A DNA stretch of 64,000 bases, taken from positions 551,001-615,000 of the forward strand of contig BSBK01002053.1 of the NCBI GenBank assembly GCA_027943335.1, written 5' to 3'. The DNA is from Chamaecyparis obtusa. Lineage: Eukaryota; Streptophyta; Pinopsida; Cupressales; Cupressaceae. This document shows positions 11,226 to 22,344 of the stretch, piece by piece; position 1 is the first letter of the stretch, and each line of letters begins with the position of its first letter. Both the position numbers and the translations under genes were made by a program. A model generated the notes under the pieces. That model was not told the origin of the DNA. It saw only the letters and a list, made by a program, of their open reading frames with translations, and did not search any database.

Positions 11226-12116
11226 GTTGCAGAATTATTTGACTCTTGACCAGAATTGTGTGAAATTTGCATTTTTGGGTCTGTTTGGTCAAAATTTCCA
11301 TTCTGAGGGTTGATATTTTCGATTTCAGTCATGGTATCAGCAAAATTTTAGTAGGTTTGCAAATAGCAAGGGATCAAAACATGGTCTCAAACACTTGAAA
11401 CAAGGGCAAAAGCAACCTTGCCAAGACAAACACTTGTGATATCAAAATTGAAACAACACCCTATGAATACTACCGATTGTTTGTATGTAAGAACGTTTAC
11501 ACTGGTATCACACAATCGAAAACACTTCAAGCAAATCTATTCTAGAAAGTCAAGGCTCAATACTTACCAACTTAGCCCACAACTTGATGCCCCCTCGCCT
11601 CACACCAAGTGGTTACCCACAAGAGATGTTGGCTTTGTCATGGAAATGTCAAATGACAGAACCAAAGGGACACATATGGTGAGTATCTTAAGGTGATCCG
11701 GGTAAACCACTTGGATCAATCCTTGCACTAAAAAGATAAGCGGCTAAAAGAGGGTGGCTTCTATCTAATGGCTCTTAATAAGGATTTCCGTTCACAACAC
11801 CCCTCTTGCTCCTCATAAAGGACTAGGACCTCGCGGCCTCAAGAGTACCTTAAGCATTCTTGTCCAATGTTTTCCTCATGGTCGCAATCCCATGAGCTAC
11901 TTACATCAAACGAAGATAAGTGTTATGTCTATCAAGGTTTTTGGTGTCCTTGATAGCCTTGAGATTATAGTGAGTTGAAATCACTTGCCACCAAGGAGAA
12001 TGATGACAAGGTTGTCCCCACTTGAGTCGTTCCTCTTGATTGCTCAAGAGCAGGCCTGCTAAATGATTCCTAAACTAAACAAAAATAGATCAAATCTTGA
12101 GGTTCAAGGTTTTTGA

Positions 12117-12251
12117 TTCACCACAAGGGTGAAGAGCATACTCCCCTATCTCAAGAATCTCTCCCAAACACACCAAGCAAAAAGATCAATTGCCCCCTTG
12201 CTTCCAAAACCTTAAGATTGGTCAAGATTTTCTGATTCACCTAAAGGTGAA
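12117..12251 (-). other. Leader hairpins TTCACC/GGTGAA (two copies)
   Basis: TTCACC and GGTGAA form 6-bp stems at 12117-12133 (5-nt loop) and 12236-12251 (4-nt loop). Read on the minus strand each follows GTATGCTC. The same stem with a different loop lies at 49,425-49,441 in the other Tat leader. Stems are conserved and loops are not, which suggests an RNA structure. Confidence 0.5.
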
Positions 12252-12677
12252 GAGCATACTTCTCCTACCACCTCAAGATCTCTTTCACAAGGCGTTAAAA
12301 TTCCTAATACAATTAGTAAATGCCACAAATGAAAGGAAAATAAATAACAAGCAAGAAATGAAAAAAAAAAAAATTGTTTTTATGCTTGGGCAGCCCTGCA
12401 AAAACTGTTAGTAGCCCTCTTTGACATGCATTTTTAGCAATTTTCAAGCAAAGGAGAGCACCTACAAACACAACTTGTTAGACCCACAATGTTAGCAAAA
12501 TCAAAATCCAAATGTAAATGTGCAATAATCTGATGGATTCAAGCTAAAAGATGCAGGTTAGACCTATCTAAACAAAGCAAAATAAAACAGCAAGCTAAAA
12601 TAATCAAATTCGGATTAAAAAAAAAATTGAAAGCGCAAGTCTCTGCCAGACCAAGCAATATTTCTCAGACTTCAACA

Positions 12678-12872
12678 GTATCGCGCGATACAGTTTCCTA
12701 TATCCGGGCGATACTTCTCAGTCGCGCGATACTTTGCACAATGACAGGCGATACTTCGCCCGATGTCAGGCGACAGAAGTCAATATATGCGTGCGATACT
12801 CTTTCCGAGCGAACTATCGCGCCAAGACAGGAAGTATATCGCGCGATATTTTTGAGAAGTGTCGCGCGATAA
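12678..12872 (-). repeat. Array of about 22-bp phased palindromic GCGCGATA motifs in Tat leader
   Basis: Nine motif copies, with the C of CGAT(A)/CGA at 12686, 12709, 12727, 12749, 12771, 12794, 12818, 12844 and 12867. Several are full palindromes: GTATCGCGCGATAC (12678-12691) and ATATCGCGCGATAT (12836-12849). The first intervals (23, 18, 22, 22, 23) match those of the array at 11,044 (23, 19, 22, 22, 23), so the two are copies of one array in direct orientation. It starts about 100 bp downstream of the primer-binding site, the same place as the array in Tat-2. Confidence 0.75.
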
Positions 12873-12962
12873 TCTGAGACAGAAAACCAGAGACACATAT
12901 TTTTCTGAAAATTAATCCGAAAATGATAAAAAATACATCAAATAAAAAGACAAAGCTATCTA

Positions 12963-12984
12963 CTCTGCCCCACGGTGGGCGCCA
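12963..12984 (-). promoter_or_regulatory. Primer-binding site, tRNA-Lys-like
   Basis: On the minus strand TGGCGCCCACCGTGGGGC lies 4 nt after the LTR end. It matches the complement of a plant tRNA-Lys(CUU) 3' end as I remember it (ending GGTGGGCGCCA). It is the clearest proof that the adjacent LTR and leader belong to a minus-strand element. Confidence 0.75.
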
Positions 12985-12988
12985 GAAA

Positions 12989-14317
12989 TGTACACACTAA
13001 AATATGCACTTCTATGAACCATTACATGCAAGGTTGCTCAAGAATGAGGCCTCACAAAGCGGTTCATAGCTCTCTATGCATGGAGTTGCAAGGGACTATG
13101 AGTTTTGCTCTCAGCTAGAGCTATAAGAAAGTGACCTTGCTAGTCAACCATACAATGAGAGATTCAAGTGAAGACAAGGGCAAGAGTGCCAATATCTCCA
13201 AGAATCTAAATGGAAATGAAAATGCAAATGCAACTAGTATGAATGTGCAAGACTAATCTATCAAATGAAGTGTAAACTAAGCTATGAAAAGAAGTACAAT
13301 AGATTCCAAGCCCCTAATTAAGCTATGTGAGATCTAGTCTATTGCATAAAAGGAAATCTAATCTATGATGCCATGAATGTAACTATGAAAGCAAAACTAT
13401 TATGAAATGCAACTAAAAATGTCAAGGCTTCAAAGCTTGAGTGTCTTCAAAGAGAGCTCCAAAATCTGCAGCATAACAATAGCATAAAACATGGATATCC
13501 AAATGGAGGAGAGAGCTCTCCTTTTATAAGAAATGAGGTGAAATGGACCATGGAGATTAAAAGGCAAAAGATCTTAATCAGCGGTGGAGCTTGAAAGAGG
13601 AGCAATCCATGTGCACAAGTATCCTCCAATGAGAGTGAAGTGTTGACTTTTGAGCCTCATGTGAGACAAAAGTGTTTTTTCCCTTTTTATAAAATAAGAA
13701 TAATGATTTATTTGTGCAACTTAGGATAAGAGGAAAGTGGGGTTTTTTATTTAATTGAAAGGGGAGGAAATATTTCTTTTAATTAAATAAAGACTTAGGA
13801 TAAATGGTTAGCCCATAGGATAAAAATCTAATATATGATCGAAATTAGGATTTGATCAAGAGATTGATATTGTTGAAAATATTGATTATTGATCAAAATG
13901 ATTCAGGATTGATAAATCAAATAAATGGGGCCCAAAGTCTAGGCGACCATTTTAGGGTGCATACATTAGAAAGTTGCTCAAAAGTTGTTTGACAACTTTT
14001 GGAGCACTTTAGCAATTTTTGCAATTTTGCAATTCTAGTGACCAAACTTGGTCCTATCCTTATTTTAATGATCCATAATGGATCCAAACAAAGAAAAGAA
14101 TGAAAATACCTAAGAATAGGGTGTTGGATCATAAATGACCACTAGTTAAACCAAGGGCTCATAAAATGCCAACTTGGAACTATGGTCTTACAATGAGATC
14201 CAAAGACTAACCCTCATCCTAAGCATGACTAGAGGCCTCTAAAGACCTTAGTGTGGTATCCTAGACTTCATAGGAATGCCTATTGAATCTAGAGTAGGAG
14301 TAGGTGCTCCTGCACCA
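12989..14317 (-). repeat. Minus-strand Tat 5' LTR
   Basis: A 1,329-bp segment bounded by TG and CA on the minus strand (TGGTGCAGG at the right, GTGTACA at the left), next to a primer-binding site at its left. A TATA box (TATAAAAG, minus strand, 13,521-13,528) sits near mid-LTR. It contains no protein. Its right edge falls exactly where the copia LTR begins (14,318), 238 bp into that LTR, as expected if this Tat element inserted there; the target duplication would be ATAAG, with its partner left of the window. Confidence 0.7.
13521..13528 (-). promoter_or_regulatory. TATA box of the minus-strand Tat LTR
   Basis: TATAAAAG on the minus strand, followed by GAGAGCTCTC. It corresponds to TATAAAAGG in the Tat-2 5' LTR at 47,745. 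It would drive minus-strand transcription through the leader and on into the PMD exons. Confidence 0.5.
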
Positions 14318-15566
14318 ATAAGGAATACATTGAGTAACTTGTTGATGAGTCTATGACTTGATGGAATTGACTTTATTATGTTTCATTCATCTATGATGAA
14401 GAATAAAGCTAAAAGACACAAAGTAGTGTTGTCGGTAAATAAATCATTTTAGTATACACCGAAGAAGTGTAGTGTATACTAAGTGTAGTATTAACTGAGC
14501 TTGTGTTCACTGACACATTTCTTTGTTAACCGAGCAAAATAAAAAGGAATTAAATGATCAGTTTAGCTGATAAAGTGATGAGCTATAAAGTGTATGAAAT
14601 CAAGGTAACATATAATGTTTGTTATGAAGATCGATGACTAACATAAATCAAAAAGGATCTAATGGAGTAGATTGAAATGTGTTACTGACATATCAACCGA
14701 GGGAGCTTAAAGCGGCAAAATATATGAATATGATTAAGCGGAAAAATTTGATGGAGGAAAAGAAAATGATTTACTCATCTATATAAGAGACATTTATTTC
14801 ATTATGAAAAGGATGTTAGAAGAAGAAGATACTACAGAATAATCACGTGGAGAATTTTTTCTGATCATACTGGTTAATAAGAACCGAGCTGTAGAACAGT
14901 CACTAAGCTACAAAGAGTTATTACCGATGGACAGTAAGTTGATACAGTATTGAATCTTAAGTGTTATATTGGTCAGAAGTATTTAATGAGCTAAACATTG
15001 ATCTGTAAACTTCAAACTGAAGTTGTATTTAAGTAGATCACCTACTGTTACACATTTAACCATTGTACACAGTTAAATCTCTTAATCGAGTGGACTATGA
15101 AAGTCTTTTGATGTTTCATTCATAGAGTGAACATTATTATTCTATCAACCCCAGAGTGACTGCTGGTTGGATGATAACTTCTAGTCTAAAATCCTCTAAC
15201 AAGGTCACACCTAACAGTGTGTTTGTAAACCTTTAACAGGGTTGGGTCTTCACCGACCTCACTTTAGAAGAGTGAACAATTGTGGGTTGTCGGTCCCAGG
15301 TTGTTTTTCCCTTTACAGGGTTTCCACGTTAAATCTCTTGTGTTATGTGTTGATTGTGATATTTGTTTGTGATCATACTTTGCATATTACATGTTAGATT
15401 TAATCGGTAATCAATACAAAGTTTAGATTGTTAATCAGTAAATACACAGATAGTGGAAGTATTCTGTGGTTACCGACTTGTAGAAGTAATAGAATTATTT
15501 TGGATTATACATTTGAAATTGGGACACTGGATAAATGATTCACCCCCCCTCTTAGTTATTCTAACA
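14318..15566 (+). repeat. Copia-A 5' LTR (truncated)
   Basis: Matches the 3' LTR from position 26,350 onward and ends in CTAACA. A TATA box (TATATAA, 14,780-14,786) and the GGTTTCCACGTTAAATCTCTTG block near the end are shared by all four LTR copies of this family. The upstream 238 bp are absent. Confidence 0.9.
14780..14786 (+). promoter_or_regulatory. TATA box, Copia-A 5' LTR
   Basis: CATCTATATAAGAGA context, conserved at 26,812, 32,210 and 38,319 in the sister LTRs, so it is the family promoter. Confidence 0.7.
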
Positions 15567-15568
15567 AT

Positions 15569-15580
15569 TGGTATCAGAGC
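15569..15580 (+). promoter_or_regulatory. Copia-A primer-binding site (initiator Met tRNA)
   Basis: TGGTATCAGAGC, complementary to the 3' end of plant initiator Met tRNA, two bases after the LTR end. The same site is at 33,006. Confidence 0.9.
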
Positions 15581-15631
15581 GTTGGTTGCTTAGAATAGAT
15601 TTTTAAGGACTTCAGCAAAAAAGGTCTCAAG

Positions 15632-16549
15632 ATGTATAAGAGGGAAGTGCCAAAGCTGAACATAGATAACTTCACAGTTTGGCAAAGCCAGATGAAGTTG
15701 CACATATTTGGAATTGGGAATTCTACACTAGAATTGATGGAGAATGGCTACATTGAATTGACACGAGGTCCCCTGACTCTTGATCAACTGAAGGATGGGC
15801 ATGAACACAATATTACTATGATGGAACTTGATGCTTCCTATACCGATGCTAAATTTAATGATATCAAGGAATGTGATACTAATAAGCAGATGTGGGACAA
15901 GATGACTCTAATATACAGTGGAGATGCGAATGTCAAGAGAGCTAGAGCAGAAAGTCTAAGAGGTCGATTTGATGATATGAAGATGAAAGAAGGTGAGAAC
16001 ATTGTGCAATACTCAAGCAGACTAAAAGAGGTAGTACATGCTATTAGAGCATCTAGCAGAGCTATTGATGATGAAACAGTTATAAGCAAGATTCTCAAAA
16101 AAAATTTGCCAGTTTATGTGATCAGGATCTCTGTAATTCATGAAACAAGGGCTAAATCCAACCTCACCCTTGACACTCTGATCGGTAAGCTTACAACCTT
16201 TGAACTGAATAACTTTGACAATAGTGTTGTACCTTCTATTGAATCTACTTTCATGTCCTCTTTGAAGATTGGTAAGTCTAGTAGCAAGATTGATAAGAAC
16301 AATGATAGTGGTAGTAATATCGATGATGAACTTGATGAGCTTGAAGCTCTTATGGCCAGAAGATTTCCCAAAGGTAAGGGAAGATATAGAGGCAATTTAC
16401 CTCTAGCTTGTTTTAATTGTAAAGAAGTTGGCCACATCATTGCTAGATGTTTGAATAAGAAAGATGATGATAGATCCAAAGACCAATCTGAAGGAAGCTA
16501 TGGGAGAAGAGTTAATAGAAGCTACCAACACAACAATAGAGACAACTGA
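15632..16549 (+). pseudogene. Copia-A gag
   Basis: Nucleocapsid precursor of 305 residues. It starts MYKREVPKLN 52 nt after the primer site, contains the copia gag fold (MWDKMTLIYSGDANVKRARAESLRGRFDDMK) and ends with the zinc knuckle CFNCKEVGHIIARC (CX2CX4HX4C). The frame is open with no lesion, but the element is then interrupted by a minus-strand copia, so gag cannot be joined to its pol. It is about 80% identical by eye to the gag at 33,068. Confidence 0.9.
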
Positions 16550-16560
16550 GATAGCTACGA

Positions 16561-17094
16561 TGTTAAAATAATAACAAAATATAAAGACAAATAGGAACTT
16601 GTTTAATCAATGAGCTTAGGAATAGGAGAAATTACCATGAATTAGTGCAAGAACTAAGAGCATTCACCAAAACCAAGCAACAAGGAGACAAGATTTTGAA
16701 GGGGGAAAAGCATAAAAAAACCCTTGTGATATTAATGAAAGTGGCAACAAATGCCTAAGAATGAGAGAGAGAGAGAGAGAGAGAGTGAGAGCCAAGCTCA
16801 TACAATGATAATCAAGAAGAAGAAGAATCTCATGAGATGAGAGAAGGAGAGCCATCTCTTAATAGAGATGTGAGAAAGGAGTGACATTGTAACTCCCATT
16901 TCTTTGTATGCCACATTTCACTAGTGTGTGAGACAAGTGTAGGATTCCTCATAAGGAGGAATATCTATTTTCTTTAATAAAGGAAATTACAAAATATTAC
17001 ATGTCCTCCCACTTGGACTAGAGGACAAATACATAAGGATACCTTGGTTTATCCTTTAAATACATAATTACCAAGGAAAGATTAAATTCTAACA
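16561..17094 (-). repeat. Copia-B 3' LTR
   Basis: 534 bp. On the minus strand it starts TGTTAGAATTTAATC and ends ATTTTAACA, giving the terminal TGTTA/TAACA inverted repeat typical of copia LTRs. It follows a polypurine tract (17,095-17,110) and contains a (GA)n run at about 16,762-16,785. No second copy is seen in the window. Confidence 0.65.
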
Positions 17095-17110
17095 CCCCCC
17101 TTTAATCTTT
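17095..17110 (-). promoter_or_regulatory. Copia-B polypurine tract
   Basis: AAAGATTAAAGGGGGG on the minus strand, directly before the TGTTAG start of the 3' LTR. It overlaps the end of the pol frame, whose stop is at 17,102-17,104. It would prime plus-strand DNA synthesis. Confidence 0.8.
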
Positions 17111-20100
17111 ACTTGGGGTAATTACATCAAGGGGTATCAAACCCAAATTGTTACAATGAAATTCAAATTTCTCTCTAGAAAGAGGGTTTGTCAAAATGTC
17201 TGCAACTTGATCTTCACCTTTGCAATGGATGAGGGAAACTTTCTTTTCTGCAATGTTCTCTCTAATGAAGTGGTGGAGGAGAGAAATATCCTTTGACTTT
17301 GCATGGCAAACTGGATTCTTTACCAAGGCTATTGCACTTTGATTGTCACAATACAATGGTGTAGGTTTTTGTTGAGGTAGACCCAAATCTTTGAGTATTC
17401 TTCTAAGCCATAGAGCTTCTTTAGAGGCATGAGTACAACTTTTATATTTAGCTTCAGTAGAACATAGAGACACAGATTGTTCTTTTTTACTTTTCTGAGA
17501 TATAGAACCTAAACCAAGAGAAAAAAAACACCCAAAAGTAGATTTCCCATCATTGGGGTCTCCACCTAGATCTAAATCAGTAAAGCCTTGTAAAGAAAAA
17601 ATAGAATTTGTATCATAAAATAATCCTAAGTTAATAGTACCTTTAATGTAACGTAATATTCTTTTAGCAATTTTGAAGTGATTTTGTTGAGGTTTGGACA
17701 TGAATCTAGAAACTAAACCAACACTAAAAGATAAACCAGGTCTAGTGAGGGTTAGATAAAGTAAACTACCTACAAGTTCTCTATAAGGAGTAGCATCTAT
17801 GAAGGGGGATTCCATATCTATCATTATCTTAGTTCCTAAATCACGTGGAATTGAAACAGGATTAGCATCATTCATATGAAATCTATCTAGGAGATCTTTA
17901 GCATATTTACTTTGAGAGATAAAAATACCCCTAGGGGTTTGCTAAATTTGCATACCTAAGAAATAATGTAAAAAGCCTAAGTCTATCATTTGAAATTTTT
18001 GGTTGAGATGAAACTTAATATCAGAAATTAACTGGTTAGAACTAGAAGTTAGAATCAAATCATCAACATACAAAATGATAATAATAATGTCATCTTCACT
18101 ATGCTTGATATACAAGTTAGGATCATTTTTACTTCTTTCAAAACCTTGAGAAATAAAAAAAGCATTAATTTTGGAATACCATTCTCTAGGAGATTGTTTT
18201 AAACCATGAATAGACTTCTTTAGTTTGTAGACTAAATGTTCATTACCTTGTTGAATAAAACCAGGAGGTTGAGACATATAGATTTCTTCATGCAAATCAC
18301 CATTTAAGAAGGCACTTTTAACATCCATTTGGTGAATAGGCCAATTCATTTTAGCAGCTAAAGCAAGAACAACTTTAATAGTTGGCATTTTAGCAATAGG
18401 AGCAAAAGTTTCATTATAGTCTATTCCTTCAATTTGAGAAAAACCACGTGCAACTAATCTAGCCTTAAATTTACTAATTTCATTATTCAAATTTAGCTTA
18501 GTTTTATATAACCATTTACAGGAAACCAGATTTTTACCATGAGGTAAAGTAACTAAATCCCAAGTATTATTAGAAATTAAAGAGTCATATTCTTCTTGCA
18601 TAGTAGTTTGCCAATGAGGTTGATTTTTAGCTTGAGAAAAAGTTTGAGGATCATTAGAATTAGAGAGAGAAGTCATAAGAGCATAATTGCAATAGTTTAT
18701 CCTTCTAGGTTTAAGTCCACCCATTCTAGCAATGTAGTCATCACCTTCATTAAGAAAATCTTTAAACCATTTAGGATTTCTCATAGAATTAACAGAGATA
18801 TTACTAGGGGGAGTAAACATATTATTACCATCATCATCATCATCACTGCTACTACTAGAAGGAACAAAATCATTAGAAGGAGTATCATTACTATCTATTT
18901 ATTCATGAGTATCATGTTTAGTAGTATTATAAGTAGTGTTAGGAGTAGAAACAGAAGGAACATAAACTTTAGGAGTAGGAATTCGAGGAGTAGGGTTGAG
19001 AGACGGAGGTTGGTCCTCCACAAGAAATATGTTGCCATGACTAAAATTAGAATCTCAAATTTGAGAATAGTCATGGACACTATTTTCAGAAATGCAAACA
19101 TCTCTAGCTATGTGAATTTTATTAGTAAGAGGATCATAAAATCTATAACCTTTAGTGTTCTCAGAATAACCAACAAATATATGAGGGGAGGATTTAGGAT
19201 CTAACTTTTTCCTTTTTTGTTTAGGTGTGTGAACATAAGCAGTGGAGCTAAAAATCTGTAAATGAGACAAATTGGGTTTTCTACCTAACCAAAATTCTTC
19301 AGGAATTTTATTTGGAAGGGCCTTAGTAGGAGTTCTATTAAGAATATAGGTGGCACATGCCATAGCATCAGCCCAAAATTTATAATCCATATTTCTAGCA
19401 TGTAAAAAACATCTACCTATTTCAACTATTGTTCTATGCTTCCGTTTTGCCACACCATTCTATTCTGGTGTATAAGGAACAATAAGCTCATGTTTGATAC
19501 CAAAAGATCTTAAATAAGAATGGAAAGCATGATTAACATATTCAGTACCATTATTAGTCCTGAGAATCTTAATTTTACAACCACTTTGTCTTCCTACAAA
19601 AACATGAAATTCAGCAAAAGTATCAAGGACTTGATCTTTACTATGTAAGAAATAAATCCAAGTTCTACGAGAATAATCATCAACAAAGGTTAAAGCATAT
19701 TTAGAGCCTGAAATAGAAGTATCTTCCATAGGACCTAAGAGATCACTATGAATCAGAACTAACTTATTATTAGCTCTCCAAGATGATTTATGGGGAAAAG
19801 ACTCTATGTGCATTTTACCACTCATACATCCATTGCAATCAAACTTAGAAGTAGTAAACTTAGGTAGCCCATCTACCATATTTTATTTTTTCATTAACGA
19901 GATATAATCAGAATTTAAATGTCCTAGCCTTTCATGCCAAATGTGAAAATCAACAGTAGTGAGTAATGAATATCTAGGAGAAACAAATTCATAAAATTTA
20001 AAGAGATTGTCATCATCTAATTTAGCATCAACAACTATCTGATCAGTGTTAGGATCAATGATATGACAATTATTTTTATGAAACTCAACCTTATAATCTT

Positions 20101-21280
20101 GACATAATTGAGGAACAGAAATAAGGTTAGCTTTCAAATCAGGAACATAAAGCACATCATGTAATTTACCATTTGGAACAGAAACATTACCAATTCCTTC
20201 AACTTGACATCAATGATTATCAGGTAAAGAAATAGGAATATTCATAGAATCAGGTTGCAAAGAATCAAAAAATTCCTTATGAGATGTAACATGTTGAGAT
20301 GCACCACTATCAATAATCCATTCAAGTGGTTTAGAAGCATTAAGATAGAAAATAAAAGCAGAACGAGATTGATTTCCATTAGGTTTTCTATTTGATTAAT
20401 TTTGAGAATTACGTTGATCATCTTTTTGTTTCTTAAAACAGTTATGAACTAAGTGACCATCTTTACCGCAATAGGTGCAATGAGGCCTATTTGACCGATT
20501 ATTATTATGATAGTTATTGGAAGGCCTAGAATTGTAATGATCATTAAATTGTTGGCCTATGTTATTATTTGAATGATTAGTATTGTTAGATCTTTGATAA
20601 TTTTGACTATTTTGATTAGTGTTAGAAGATCTATCATTATTGTGACTTTGAGAGACATATGCATGTTCATGAGATTTAAGGATGCCAAACTGAATTAATT
20701 TAGCTTCCTCTTGATGCAACATATTTTGAAAAATGACATAAGTTAATTGAGTTGCTAAAGAAGGAATAGCTAACTGAGAGTAAATATTTGTAATAAACTG
20801 TTGAAACTGTCTAGGCAAACATTTACGAATAATTATGTGGATTATCCTTAAATCAGAAAGAGGAACTTGTAAACCAGTTAGTAAAACTCTAATGGAATCA
20901 AACTTGAGCAAGAAATCATCAACAGAGTTGAAGTCGGTATACCCGAGGTCTTCAAGTTGGTCTTGAAGCTAGATTTTGCGAGTTTCATCTGCACTATCAT
21001 AGGTATTTTTTAGGATGTCCCAAGCCTAATGGGCTTTTGTACAAGTGAAAATTAGGACATACAATTCAAGACTTAAGGAGATCCCAATTAAACCAAGTGC
21101 TTCCTCATTTTTTGTCTACCAAGCAGTTTGGTCAGCTTGAGGAGTAGTGGTTGCTGGTTTTGAACTAGCATTAGTGGCAATATCTAAAATGTGTCGAAAT
21201 CTAAATATGAAAGTCATGTGTGTTTTCCATGCATGATATTTTGTACTAGTTAACTTAATTTTTGGCATCAAGGTAGTCAT
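17102..21280 (-). pseudogene. Copia-B gag-pol polyprotein
   Basis: One frame of 1,393 codons from the ATG at 21280-21278, with about ten stops and no frameshift. In order: gag with zinc knuckle CTYCGKDGHLVHNC (about 20,475); protease (WIIDSGASQH, about 20,310); integrase zinc domain (HERLGH, CNGC) and core; RT (KARLVARGFSQ, QMDVKSAFLNGDL, YVDD at 18,070-18,059); RNase H (CSTEAKYKS, LYCDNQSAI, HHFIRE). Two integrase catalytic residues are changed: TNNG (Asp to Asn) and VAKRKHR (Glu to Lys), both G to A. Most stops fit CAG or TGG to TAG. LYVDD and the RNase H residues are kept. Inactive. Confidence 0.9.
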
Positions 21281-22344
21281 GATTAAATATAGGATTTAAA
21301 GTAAAGAACAACTAAACTTGAATAAATGAAGGAAGACTTTATCAGAACTTAGAGAAGAAAAATAGATTAGACTATATGAATTTGCATGCAACAGCAGAAA
21401 GCTATAAAAGCTTTTGCTAAGGAGGCATTCAAGAGAGAAAAGTAACAAAAAACAACTAGAGAGGGAAAAAAAATGAAAACAGAAACAAGATTACTAAAGA
21501 GCAAAGAGATCTCAGGTAAGCTGTTATGGATTAACAAATACTGACAAGAATCTCTTGCATGAAAGATAAAAGTTAAAAAAAAATTTGATCCTGCAAAGAA
21601 GCGTTAGTTAAAATGAAATAATAACTAGATTACAGATATACCCTGAATCTTAACAACTGAAATAAATGACAAAAAAAGGATACACGGCAGCAAAACCGAT
21701 CAAGATAGAACAAAGAACAAATCCCTAACCAAAGCTGAGAATATAAACTAGGCTTTAATCAAACTTGTAAATATAAACTAGACAAAGTATAACCAACACT
21801 CTAAAAGATCAGATCTTAATAAAATAATAATATCCTTATGAATCTCCAGTGAAAAGCACTATCCCCTGCAATATAAATATATAAGCGAACTGCTAAGGTA
21901 AATAATGACAAAAAGAACCGCATGCAAAAAAAAACTTATCACAAGATAAACTTATAATAAATTTATAATAAACTTATGATAAATTGAAATAGGATCAACA
22001 TGGAAAAGAACTCTTATATATAGAAAGATACAATTAAAAATTACATAAACCAAAACCTATAATTAAAAGATTTTAAGATGAATCTATTAAAAAAAAATAA
22101 AGTAACCTTGAATTTATTAAAACAAAATGAACTCAAATATAATGATAAAACCTTTTTAATTACTAAATTAAAAGACACAAAACAACTAAGGGAGATAAAA
22201 TCTAACGTCTCCTCTCATAACGGCCTTCACTCCTCCTTGCCAAACAAAATTTTTGCAACAATAATATTGGATGAGGTATCGGGTTTGAATTCAGGTGAAG
22301 ATGACAACGCAACTCTCCAAAAAAAACAAACGATGCAGGAAGTG
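21281..22344 (-). other. AT-rich stretch upstream of Copia-B gag
   Basis: About 1 kb, very AT-rich, with no match to the Copia-B 3' LTR and no primer-binding site. The frame at 22,078-22,368 is low-complexity and overlaps the junction with Copia-A, so I do not treat it as a gene. It may be a leader whose LTR was lost, or filler at the junction. Confidence 0.5.

Larger units (their letters stand above)
11226..12962 (-). other. Minus-strand Tat 5' untranslated leader
   Basis: Read on the minus strand this follows a primer-binding site (12984-12963) and LTR, so it is the leader of a Tat-type element. It has no credible protein. It shares with the Tat-2 leader the short block GTATGCTCTTCACC and a following hairpin, present twice here (12,117-12,133 and 12,236-12,251), and a GGGGACAACC stretch. 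It begins with the phased motif array at 12,678-12,872. The left edge, where it meets the Tat-1 PMD promoter array, is set by eye. Confidence 0.6.
16561..22328 (-). mobile_element. Copia-B: minus-strand Ty1/copia nested in Copia-A
   Basis: A gag-pol on the minus strand with a polypurine tract and 3' LTR at its left. It lies between the gag and pol of Copia-A. I find no matching 5' LTR or Met-tRNA primer site at the right, so the 5' end seems truncated or replaced; the right boundary (about 22,328) is estimated from where Copia-A sequence resumes, near 22,345. Confidence 0.8.

Noticed and set aside
12627..12898. Frames on both strands over the GCGATA array
   Set aside because: Produced by the phased repeat; mirror frames on both strands are typical of palindromic arrays.
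18596..19204. 202-codon plus-strand frame inside Copia-B
   Set aside because: Antisense shadow of the copia polyprotein; Ile/Arg/Ser-rich with no motif.
22329..22333. AACGA as target duplication partner of TACGA (16,556-16,560) for Copia-B
   Set aside because: Four of five bases match, but the sequence inside the right edge is unlike the 3' LTR, so the pair may be chance.
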